Source of the DNA: Fomitopsis serialis
Lineage: Eukaryota; Basidiomycota; Agaricomycetes; Polyporales; Fomitopsidaceae
NCBI RefSeq assembly: GCF_022376445.1
Contig: NW_025954998.1
Coordinates: 248,001 to 312,000, forward strand
Direction of reading: 5' to 3'
DNA length: 64,000 nt
In this document: positions 45,753 to 55,454 of the stretch, one piece after another
How positions within the stretch are numbered: position 1 is the stretch's first letter
Layout of the letters: each line of letters starts with the position of its first letter
The notes under the pieces: generated by a model
Database searches by the model: none
Told to the model about the DNA's origin: nothing
What the model saw: the letters and a program-made list of their open reading frames with translations, nothing else
Made by a program: the position numbers and the translations under genes

Positions 45753-46973
45753 TCAGATGTCGGAAGCCCCCGGACGCTGAGCCAATTCGTTAACCAACCC
45801 TACCAAATACTCTTTCCGACGCGCGAGGCCCGCCAGACGTTCCTCTACACCTCTCAGCTCCTCCTCGCACACACGGTGTAAAGCCCTCTGCGGCACGTTA
45901 TGCAGACCAATTACCTCTGGCCTTGAGTCCCCGGAGCTCCCGATATGTCTGGTTGGTGCGTTTTGCATCTCTGTCGTTCGTGGAGCATCACCTCCAACGG
46001 GCGTGGCCAACGGTTCCAAAGTCCCCGTTCTCGAGGAGCTGATGTAAGGGGCCTGGCTGAGTACTCGTTTCTTCGTAGGCCGCAGCGCCCCTGTAGCACC
46101 CACTTCAGGACATCGGCTCAAGCCCCTCGTTGACCTTCGAGAAACAGTTACTCACATTCGCACCGAACGTCGTCCAGCGTCACGCCGCTCCACATACAGC
46201 ACGATGCGCTGTCCATGCACGGTTGGCATGATGATGATCCAGTGGCGACGTCGCATTCGCCATCTGTCTTCCCGGCCGTGCAGTTGTCACACTGGTTGGC
46301 CCACGTTATGAGGGCGTATGCGCGTGGTGCAAGTGCTAAACGTACCTCAGTGAAATCGTGGTCAAGGTCCGTCGCCTTCCGCTTGCCGCTGGTAGATTCA
46401 GTCGAATGAGGCTGATTTACTTTCGACGTCATGGATCTTGCGTTGTCAGCGTTTTCCAACATCATCACACTGGGACCCCTTCTTGGACGGCTTCGCCGTT
46501 CGTTTTCGTCTGTGCCAACCCCTCAGGACTTTGGCCGCTCGGTATCCCCTTCCCTGCGTCTTGCATCGTCTGTCGCAAAACTGTTATTCATGTTTGCTCC
46601 CTACCACACTCAGTCAAATCATACCCTAGCTTTCCATCGCTCAAACAGTTTCGCCGCGGCTGGGTATGTCGCCCTAAGCCAGGCGAAGAATTCCGGGCTT
46701 CCTCTTTCTGCAAAAGGCCGCATGATTTTGTCGTCGAAAGCGATTTTCACCCTCGCATTCTCGAGTCTTCGTTCCTCTCTTGAGCATCCCTTGCCATACA
46801 CGTCCTAATCTTGGTTAGATCTGAGCGCGGCTGTTCTGTGTTGTGCGACCCACCGTGGCCCACATCCATGTCTTCGTCCATATCTTCATATTCCTGTCCC
46901 CTGTGGGTACCGGGTTTCGCTCAAAGAAACCGAGGTATATGTCGGTCTTGGATCGCGGTTCCACACTCGACAT
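45753..46973 (-). CDS. Array paralogue I: variant Zn2Cys6-like cluster and coiled coil
   Basis: Start MSSVEPRSKTDIYL at 46973; ERNPVPTGD matches RINPVPEGG of unit F. Helical exon FFAWLRATYPAAAKLF. Then SGKRKATDLDHD (shared with F) and the cysteine module 46196-46291: CDNC, CQPCMDSASCCMW, spacing C-x2-C-x8-C-x8-C-x2-C-x6-C. C-terminal exon (46121-45753) ends in a coiled coil RVCEEELRGVEERLAGLARR. Confidence 0.65.
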
Positions 46974-47438
46974 GTCAGAGAAAAGCGGCGAGTGCGCCGG
47001 GCGGCGTGGTGTATGCGCAAAAGATCATAACAGCCACAGCTGGCCTCTTTGTTTAGTGGTTTCCATATAGGGTCGTTACCATAGGCGCCCGATGGCCTCG
47101 GACGGGGCATACAGTACCACCTGCCGCATTCGTGTCGCGTTGAGAACGGATCGTCGCGACATCTCCCCGTGGTCGAGCATGATTACGCGTCGAATCGGGA
47201 CTGTCCGCGCTGTGTCGACAACATCCCGAGGGAATACAGTAGTAAGGGAGAATACTCGCGCGACACCGATTGTCTAGGAACGATCTCACACGTCCTCATC
47301 AGGTCAACGGTACCCACCTCAAGGGAGAGTGGATATGCCTTGAAGCGTGTCAGCCCGTTTGGGCATGTCATGATTCATGGAATGTGACATAGCTATATGA
47401 CACCAGTCAAACGTCGGATATGTCCTCTAATGTGTCCT

Positions 47439-48505
47439 CTAATGGCCATCCATCATCAGTACCTGCAGTGATTTGCGCCGATGAGCGAGTACTTCCAGCT
47501 CGGCCTGAAGCCGGAGGATCTGGTCCCGTGCTGCATAGTACAATTCGGATGACCCCCTCCTGTCGGGAGTTGGGGAATGTCGGCGTGGAGTGGCGTTGCC
47601 GTTCCACATTCCTACTGGGTCTGTACGTCGCTCGCAAATCCTAAGGCTACCGTGCTTGACCGCCGCATCTTGGGCGAGATGTGTCGCGGCTAGCGTTGAT
47701 TTCTTCTCAGGTATCATGGGAGATGTTTCGACATTCTCGCCCTCCGTGTGACTTGTCTTCGACATGTCGGTTGTCGGAGCGGTTGAATTGTGAACTGTTA
47801 ACGCACTGAGTAACTTGCTGTACACGGGTATTACCTCATTTGAAGTCGTTCCGCTGGCCCAACCGCGACCACATACACATCAGGTTGTGGTCAATGCACC
47901 GCTGGCAAACGGAGGACTCCATGGCGACATGGCACCCGATCTCCGTCGGGAACTCTTGGCAATAGTCGCACTGTACAAATCCGACGTTAAGCCATTACAA
48001 CGATGGCGTTTAGTGCCCCATCCATACCTGATCCCAGCCCGACCCCGGATGGTGCTCCCTACTGTGGGAACTTGCACCCAAGGCTGGTGCTCTTCCTGAC
48101 TCGTTCTCCGTGCTTTTGGCGGTGGGGGGTGTGTCAGAGAAGGAGCCTGACTTTCCTATCGCGTTTGCGACGGCATCGGAGTCCACCTCCGCCGCCACTA
48201 CCTTCGCGATGCACCCGACAGGTGAGCTATTGTCTGAAGTTATGATTGATGCGGCCAAATTGACTGCAGATTGTTTGTGCCATTGTACTTCGCGTTGGCC
48301 CCCCCAGTAAAAATGTAGGAAGCGGACGAACCTCGTTCATTCGTCTCTCAAGGTTCTCGGTGATCCATTCGTATTCTCGATCCCGCCAAACGGCATACTC
48401 GAGCGTCGCTTTAGCATGAAGGGTGTCCCAGACGTAGTTCAATGCTGTAAGCAATCGTAGGCTGTCTCCGCCCTGTGTGGTGCCGTCGCGCGACTGCATG
48501 TACAC
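47439..48505 (-). CDS. Array paralogue J: variant Zn2Cys6-like cluster and coiled coil, N-terminus unclear
   Basis: The first recognisable exon (from about 48505) has ALNYVWDTLHAKATLEYAVW, the counterpart of unit H. A linker exon follows, then the cysteine module 47875-47970: CDYC and CQRCIDHNLMCMW with C-x2-C-x8-C-x8-C-x2-C-x6-C. The C-terminal exon contains ELYYAARDQILRLQAELEVL and ends near 47439. The first family exon (helix with the conserved Trp) was not found upstream, so this copy may be 5'-truncated. Confidence 0.58.
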
Positions 48506-50063
48506 GTGCTGTGCGTCGTCAACTGTCGAGTCGCGTCCGAATGACTTTCATGGCCTTACAGAGACGTCATGGAACTCGCGCGTCCATTATTTCAGCTTCT
48601 CCGTCTCATGGGGAATAGCGTGACTCTGTATCCAGGAGATTTAATCATTGAGGGGCGTGCTGGACAAGCCTGAGGACATCTAGAGGGTAGCGCGACGATG
48701 TGTGTGCCACACAAGGGCTCGATTGTCATCCGTAGGCCACTACCACTCTTAAGTAAGCAGTATTGCGAATTGACTCTGATATCTAATCGAGATATGACAG
48801 GAAAGATAACCGAGTTGCCGATAACGTTACGGCACGATCCAATAGCTCTGGTCAGCAAACGTCGGCGTGGCGATAGGTCAATGTGAAGCACGTCGGCCAT
48901 TACGTGCTGCTTTGCATAAGTCCTTACGAACCACACTATCAGAGGACTATCGGTGAAGCAGCCTATCGGTGGCAGCCCCCGCTTGCACCCCGCCCCCTCG
49001 AGTGACAATCATTCATTAACTGCGGCGATGAGGTGGGAGGGATTATATCCGGCGATGGAGATATCTGTGATGGATAGATGTGGCCGTAAAGGCCCATGTG
49101 GCGATTAACTTGGCCATTAATATGCGTTAGCCATGGAACATATCGGAATGTTGCTACAGTGGTGGGTATCATACACCATTCGATCGACCGACCCACGCAC
49201 CTGTAGCGGTACGACAGGTGGGTATCGTGTGCCGACATTCACGGATGGGGTTGCATCGATCGCGATCGATGCAGGCATTATCAGCCTTGGTGTGGAGATT
49301 CATACGTTTCCCGCTCGTTACATGATTCCTCCAGCCCCGCAGTCCAACCGCTAGTGTCGCGCCTTGCCAAGGTCGAATCTCAACGCTATTGTCCCATCGA
49401 AGTGCTGTCATGTACCTGCGTCACGCGCTACAAAGGGTTTGTACTGGTCGCAATGATGCTCCTTACCGTCCCGACGCCTACGTCTGTGTCGCGACATACT
49501 TCGAGAGTTAGGTTTGTCGCGACAGCACATATGGTTCCATTATATTGTTATAGTCCCCCGCCAACCTACACACCATTCTTGTAAAATGTATCATAAGCTA
49601 TTAGGCTGCCTACCATGTACAACCGTATCTCCCTCATACTACATAAGTGACGCTAGTTCATACGTCCGGTAACGTTGCTGTCCCCCCCGGCCTCTCGGTC
49701 TCGATGATAACTCTGTGGAATCTTTAGTACTGCATGTCAGCGACGCACCGTGGAAGTATATCCATTACCAGACCACCGCCTGGCACGGCTATCGAGCTCG
49801 CGATTGTCGGGATCCGACCGTGTCGACCACCTATAATGAAGTGAATGCCGTTAGTAAGAAATGTACCCAGGCAGACAAAGTCGCCCCCTTGCGGTATATC
49901 TTCTTGCAATGCATCTGGTGGATGATACCACACGTCTCTGTGGCCAAAACACGTCACTGATTCCGTCGGCCGCACGACACATGCGACACTACCCCACCTG
50001 CGACATCCCGGAATCTCATTTAGAAGTACACAACAGTTGATCCGATCGTACGTATGTGACAGA
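48506..50063. other. Non-coding stretch right of the array
   Basis: About 1.5 kb with no supported gene; holds the rightmost palindrome site (49255). Above it begins the R1/R2 gene pair. Confidence 0.4.
49255..49270. repeat. 16-bp palindrome site (perfect, rightmost)
   Basis: ATCGATCGCGATCGAT, a perfect palindrome and the last member of the family seen in the window. Confidence 0.6.
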
Positions 50064-50644
50064 TTACAAAACGCTCATTCCTGCTAATATGTGAGCTGAA
50101 ACTCAAGTTGGGAGCAACGTGGGACTCACCGATCCTAAGCAGGTTACTTCCGACCCGTCGTCGCGGTCCCTCTCCCATCGCGACGCTGCGATCGAGGATC
50201 CTGCCCTCGCCCGACACCAGCGCCATCTCCCATCTCTCCAGGGTGACGAATTCCCCGAGGTCCCGAACCCAGACATGGCTCGACACCGCCTTGAACGAGG
50301 GCTTCTTGCGCAAGGGGAGTCGAAACGCAGTCCGGTAGTACTGCTCGGGCACGGGGATGTCGCGACGGGCCCAGTCAACGGCCCGCCATGCAGCTTGATC
50401 GCCCTATCGGGCCGTTCTAATCCCTTTACCAACCACAGATAACCGAGAGACTCACCTTCGACAAGTCCAAGGAGCTCGTCAACGGCGCGATCCAGAATCC
50501 GGTGACGGTCCCGCTCTCCAGCCCTTCGATCCGGGTAACGACGGCCGGTCGCACCTTGAAGGAGTTCCTGCCTCCATAGGCCTCGGCAAACTTCGGGTCG
50601 GAGACGCGTATGCGGACGAGACAGTGGGGGATGGGAGCCGGCAT
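50064..50644 (-). CDS. Small protein R1, weak PemK/MazF-fold resemblance
   Basis: Three exons on the minus strand: 50644-50456, 50403-50130 and a short last exon ending at TAA 50064-50066; about 165 residues. The first intron acceptor is fixed by comparison with the neighbouring copy (both exons 2 open with Gly-Asp). Visible: KVRPAVVTRIEG, then WIAPLTSSLDL, and SSHVWVRDLGEFVTLE. The order 'RPAVV', 'PLTS', 'S-h-V-x-V-x-x-L' recalls the SH3-like barrel of PemK/MazF-type proteins, which in bacteria include RNA endonucleases, but this rests on short motifs only and catalytic residues cannot be assigned. Fungal function unknown. Three GTCGCGCGAC boxes lie 76-176 bp upstream. Confidence 0.5.
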
Positions 50645-50719
50645 GATGTCAGAAGGACGCGGAGCTAAGAGCGATGTGCGACAACAAAGGGGAGGTGGAA
50701 GTGCGGTGGTCGACAGTAA

Positions 50720-50820
50720 GTCGCGCGACACGAGAGTCGGTAGCGCCCAATCGACTCTCGACAGAGCGTCGCGCGACACCGAAAAGCGCCCAAGTGGCGT
50801 TCGACAGAATGTCGCGCGAC
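50720..50820. promoter_or_regulatory. Three GTCGCGCGAC palindromic boxes upstream of R1
   Basis: Perfect 10-bp palindromes at 50720-50729, 50768-50777 and 50811-50820, each followed by A/G-C-A/G-like context, in the promoter of R1. Confidence 0.5.
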
Positions 50821-51042
50821 GCGGCACTCGCAAGCGCCGGCACGTTCTTCGTGACGTCGCCGGTTAACCCCCTTCTCCATTCTCGCGCTTTCGTCCCTGC
50901 GATGTATGTGAGTCTTGAAAAGTGCTTACGGCCTGCTCTACATCTCAGAGATACCTTTTCTACGGGCCTAACGGCCACGAGAGCTATTCAAAGTCGGGTG
51001 TGCGATGGCGCGACCGTGCCGACAATCTGACAGTGCACGCAA

Positions 51043-51453
51043 TCATTCCTCGAGTGATATAAATCGACAGTAACCACGGACCCGACTATGGCTTGCCACG
51101 GCTATGAGCGACATCGATTGACGGAGAGGAAGTCGGAACGGAGTGGGAGAGTGCTGCTCAGGCACGGGGATGTCGGGACGTGCCCAGTCGACGGCCCGCC
51201 AGGCAATGGTGTCTCCCTATCGCCGCCGTCTTGAATGTGTGTCGCCACGAGAAATAGAGGTAATTCTCACCCAGGCTAGGTTCAACGAGCTCGTCAATGG
51301 TGCGATCCAGAAGCCGGCGACGATGTTACAATCGAGGTGTTCAATCTTGGTAACGATGGCCGGTCGAAGCTTGTGCGAGTTCTTAGGATCCCTCTGTAAG
51401 CGGCTGAAAACCTCGAGCATGCGCACCAGGCGCCAGGGGATAGGAGGTTGCAT
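51043..51453 (-). pseudogene. R2, truncated paralogue of R1
   Basis: Exons 51453-51271 and 51217-51043, with the intron at the same place as in R1. MQPPIPWRLVRM, LRPAIVTKIEH and WIAPLTSSLNL match R1; exon 2 matches through AWRAVDWARPDIPVPEQ, then degenerates (SHSRVRGYCRFISLEE for SSHVWVRDLGEFVTLE) and stops about 30 residues earlier in the alignment than R1's second exon. Probably a decayed tandem copy. Confidence 0.55.
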
Positions 51454-51573
51454 TATGTCGGACGGATGGTAGATAGATAGCAGTGTGTCGCGACAACGGA
51501 GGAGGCGAGGGAGTGGGCGTGGGGGGTGATCGCCAGCCAGTCGTGCGACACGACAGTCGGCAGCGGACAGAAA

Positions 51574-51583
51574 GTCGCGCGAC
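51574..51583. promoter_or_regulatory. GTCGCGCGAC box upstream of R2
   Basis: Same 10-bp palindrome as upstream of R1, about 121 bp before the R2 start. Confidence 0.45.
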
Positions 51584-54393
51584 ATGGGACTTGCAAGCGC
51601 CAAAGTCGCAATGGATAGGCAAGTCATGTTACATGAGAGTCTCCAGTACTGATAGCAGACATCCTTCAATATCGCGCTCACTTTTGTGTGCAATTGTTTG
51701 TGAGTTTGATCAGTAGGTGTGTAGACCGGCGTGAAAGCAGAAGCTGCAACAGAGGCGTGTGCACCACACTCACAGGAGACAATCTATGGCCATGTGAATG
51801 TAACTGGAGGGCGAGGGGGCTCTGAACAAGTTTTGACCCACTCAACTGTTGAATGGAATTGTTTGGAAGTAAAGAATGCTCCTGTATTGCATTCTGGCCC
51901 ACAGTGGCCAAGAGCAATTCCGTAGGTTTCATGTTGAATAGGGTTGCAACAGTGGTTGCAGCCCCTACCAATCCTGTCAATTGTGGTCTACTCACTGTTG
52001 CAACGCAATGCCCCAAGCTTCATATAGACAATGTATGCCTAGATAAGGTTGGTGTGGTGGCCATCAATAATGTGGGAATCCAGTGTCATTGAGTTTGTGC
52101 ATCAGAGTTGCTGTTAGTGTGAGAATAGTTGAGCCACCATGTGAGCACTCTGACACAAACACCCCACGTAGGCGTGAAATAACCATACCAAAGTGATGCA
52201 CACACTACAGTGTTGCTTAGGGATTCTGCTGTGTAACCCAGAGTGTCTATTGGTACTCCCTGTGCATGTGGTACCTGCCTTCCAGGGAATATGCATGCTC
52301 ACGGTTAGGGTCCTACTGAGCCACTTACTGTACTGCATGAGGTAACAAACACTCTAAGCTCCCTCAGAGCTTGTACATTTAGTGAATATCACATGTACAG
52401 AGCATTAGTACAGCATGTGAAGGGGTTTGTCTAAACTCAGTCAATCAATCAGATATGAAACACGAGAAAAATATTTCCTCTAAATCACTCAATGATGATG
52501 GTTTGACCATATAGTTCTAAGGAGCAATGTCAGTTGTGGCTCATTCAGTCAACCAAAATTCAGGTAGGAAATGATGAGAAATAGTATTACTGAGGAACAT
52601 CAGCTCAAACCTCATAACTGTACAATTGGTGTGCAAGCATCCTGAGGCATTTTAGTAGTGCAAATGCCTAAAAATTCTCAGTTAATCTACAGATTATGTG
52701 ATTTTACAATCTGAGATCAAGAGTTGATCAATCAAGCTGTGCTATAATATTTGGCCAAACCACTTGGTGACTCATCTTGAGGGTAGAACAGGCTATTGGT
52801 TCCTGCACAGCCTGATTTGGGAATTGGCTGTCATAAAATACTCACCAAGCTTGTTGAATAATTATAATAGCTCATAAGCCCATCTGTGTGTCATCACAGG
52901 CTTTGAACAAATTGTTACTGTTCATACACACTGTGACCTGGTCTCTTTTGCTGTGGTGCTTGCAACTGTAGTATCTCACACCTGATATGAGTTCAATGAG
53001 CTGATGAGAACTGCTCTTGCCTTGTATGAAAGGATCCTACCTGAAGAAAGCTCTGTGATGATGTGGGAAGTCAAGAGTCCTTGTGAGAGCTTATGTTGTA
53101 GCAATCTCTGGGAGGTATTACATTGTGCTGAATGACAACTGGAGCCCAACAGAACTTGGGGCCTTGGCAATTGGTCCTTGTAAAGCCAAAATGCACACTT
53201 TTAGAACTGGGCACAAAGCAACATCTCACATCTCTGTTAAGCACTGAGTAGATGGTAGTAGGATGAGTGCACCAACATTAGAATAGTTAGGTTAGAAGAC
53301 TAGTAGCCTTGGGTGATATGGTAAATAGAAACGAGGATGATTCTTCATTACAGAGGAATAGTAACAAAGTAGTAGGAAGGTGTAAGGGATTACCAATGTG
53401 GGTAAAGGTTTGAAGCCTGGTCACATCCAAGTCTGACTCTAAGACTGACTGACTCTCTATGCCCAAACCCTTATTGGTAGTGCAAAGCTATACCAATTAA
53501 GGGGCTGTTAACAACAGAAACCAAGAGTGCAGTGTGCAAGTCCAGCAGTGGTGTATGAGACAGTCTTGCACAGAGGAAAGATTCAATTGTAGAAGTATAG
53601 ATCAATATTTGAGGACTCTTGCTACAACTTGTATACATGTACATGATTCCCAAATGTTCTAAGTATGTTATGTATTTGAGACTATCCTGTGCTACTAAAT
53701 CTGTCCCACACAGCTCTACTCATCCACGCTCTGCTGCCCCAACCCTGTCCAATGAGTCAGTATACAGCCTTGCTTTGGCCGTCTGCCCGATTCCCACAAT
53801 CTGAGACTTACCGGTCATTGGCCACTTGGGCAAATGAGATCATCACTGAATAGCCATTGTTTCCCGAAGGGGGTATTGGGCTAATCCTGATTGTTGGGAA
53901 TGTCTGAGAGCCTTGTGGTTGTGGCCGGAGAATAGCCACACAAAGGTCAATACGACTGGTTGCAAGGTATAAGAATAATAACCAAACACTGCACAGTGCT
54001 AAGCTGACTTTGGGAGTGTCAGCTGTTTGGCCATGCAGTGTTTGTTGTGTTTCTTAGGTGGTCTCCTTTGCTGTACTAACCAGAGCCACACTGGGAACTT
54101 GCTAAACTTGAGTAAGGCTTGTGGCTGTTTTCTTTCTTTTGGTGTTTGGGCAGAGCCAAAACACCAAGTGTGAAAACAGTGGCATGCCAAGACTATCAGT
54201 GTTTTGTGTCAAGTGTCAAGTGTTGGACAATGACTCAAGTTGAGCACACAGCACAACAACACAGACAGCAAGAACAAGGGCCAAGCTTTGGTCATCTGTT
54301 TGAGTAACCAGTGCAGTTTGTGCGGAACTGAACTGAGAGTTTTCAAATCTGGTTTGAAACTTCAAGGCAGTAGAAGCCGAGCCTGTGGAAATC

Positions 54394-54429
54394 AGTCGTG
54401 ACTAGAAGTGTCCTCTTGTAGTCACGACT
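54394..54429. repeat. Short hairpin, 11-bp perfect arms
   Basis: AGTCGTGACTA (54394-54404) and TAGTCACGACT (54419-54429) around a 14-bp loop. Confidence 0.6.
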
Positions 54430-54750
54430 TTTACCCAAAGCCTTGACAAGGGTGTTGTTCAGAACGACTGGCCTCTGTGCTTGGAGAGGACTTACTTACT
54501 AACGTGAAGTGCTCGAGCAGTTGTGTGACAGGTGGGAGTGGGTGTCAGTGTGCAGGCCCGAAGTGAGCAAGGTAGTTGAGGCTTGGAAAGTGAACACAGT
54601 GACAGGTAAAGAGGTGGTTCTCTTGGGAGTGTGGTGGAGTAACAGTAAAGTGCTTTGGACAAGTGTTGTTGCTGTACAAAAACTAGAGGGCTGTGTTACT
54701 TAGTGGGCTGAGAGTGAACAAGTTGAGGAGGCGTTAAGTCCAGAGACGTT

Positions 54751-54881
54751 GAAGAGTGACTTGTGAGTGCGAACGGAGTTTGTGTCCACTGCAGGCGGAG
54801 AGCTCACCCACTTGCACGGCTCGCTGGCGGCACTCCACCTACAGTGGACACAAACTCTGTTGGGCTCACAAGTCACTCTTC
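54751..54881. repeat. Inverted repeat with ~44-bp arms
   Basis: Left arm 54751-54795 and right arm 54838-54881 are inverted copies with few mismatches (both contain AGAGTGACTTGTGAG and GAGTTTGTGTCCACTG in the same orientation when one is reverse-complemented); loop about 42 bp. Could be a relic of a MITE or fold into a hairpin RNA. Confidence 0.7.
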
Positions 54882-55019
54882 GGTGAGAGGCTGTACAGGA
54901 AGACGTGGAGTGTACAAAAGTGTTCCAAGTGTCAGTGGGAGTCTCAACTTCCAGGCTCACAGTGCACTGTTCTTAGCCCCCACCTGCAGTCTGTAGCTGT
55001 AGTGTACAACCTAAGCTTG

Positions 55020-55270
55020 AACTCTGTACGTGTGAACCCTGGCCCTAAGCTCCCTGTAAACTCTGTACACGTGAACTGCGCCTCAAAGTCACAGGTCTGA
55101 GCTTACAGTGAAGTCCACACGTGTGAACCCCCGCTGCCAGTCTGTGGGTCTTACACCCTGGGCTGTCAACTCCCACCCACAGTACACACGTGTGTGAACC
55201 CTGGCTCTCAGTCTGCACGTGTGAACCCCAGCCCACAGTACACAGTACACACACGTGTGAACCCCAGTCC
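55020..55270. repeat. Degenerate minisatellite with ACGTGTGAACCC core
   Basis: About six copies of a CACGTGTGAACCC word at irregular 30-70 bp spacing, immediately left of the satellite array. Confidence 0.55.
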
Positions 55271-55454
55271 CCTATAACTAGTATTCCGATGCTGGAGGGT
55301 CACCATACCTTTGGCCCATACAGATGTTTTGACCAGTGCACCCCATGTCGCGGAGAATCTCATTACATTCTCCATCCTTTGAGGCACATTACGTAATATT
55401 TCCATTATTTATCATCACTAAGTTCAGCCACAATTCAATGTACAACCAGAAGGT

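Larger units (their letters stand above)
51700..55454. other. CpG-poor, TG/CA-rich non-coding block
   Basis: From about 51,700 the base composition changes sharply: CG dinucleotides, very common to the left, become rare while TG and CA are frequent. No gene or transposon domain was recognised. This is the pattern left by cytosine methylation and deamination in silenced DNA. Confidence 0.6.

Noticed and set aside
29716..48505. CxC/KDZ transposase-associated cysteine proteins
   Set aside because: No KDZ transposase core or the usual cysteine pattern was seen; the spacing fits a variant Zn2Cys6 cluster better.
13000..50000. Helitron, Crypton or Starship captain gene inside the island
   Set aside because: No Rep/helicase, tyrosine recombinase R-H-R-Y set or DUF3435-type gene was recognised between 13 and 51 kb; the tyrosine-recombinase-like blocks are only in the OrsD-type gene at the right edge.
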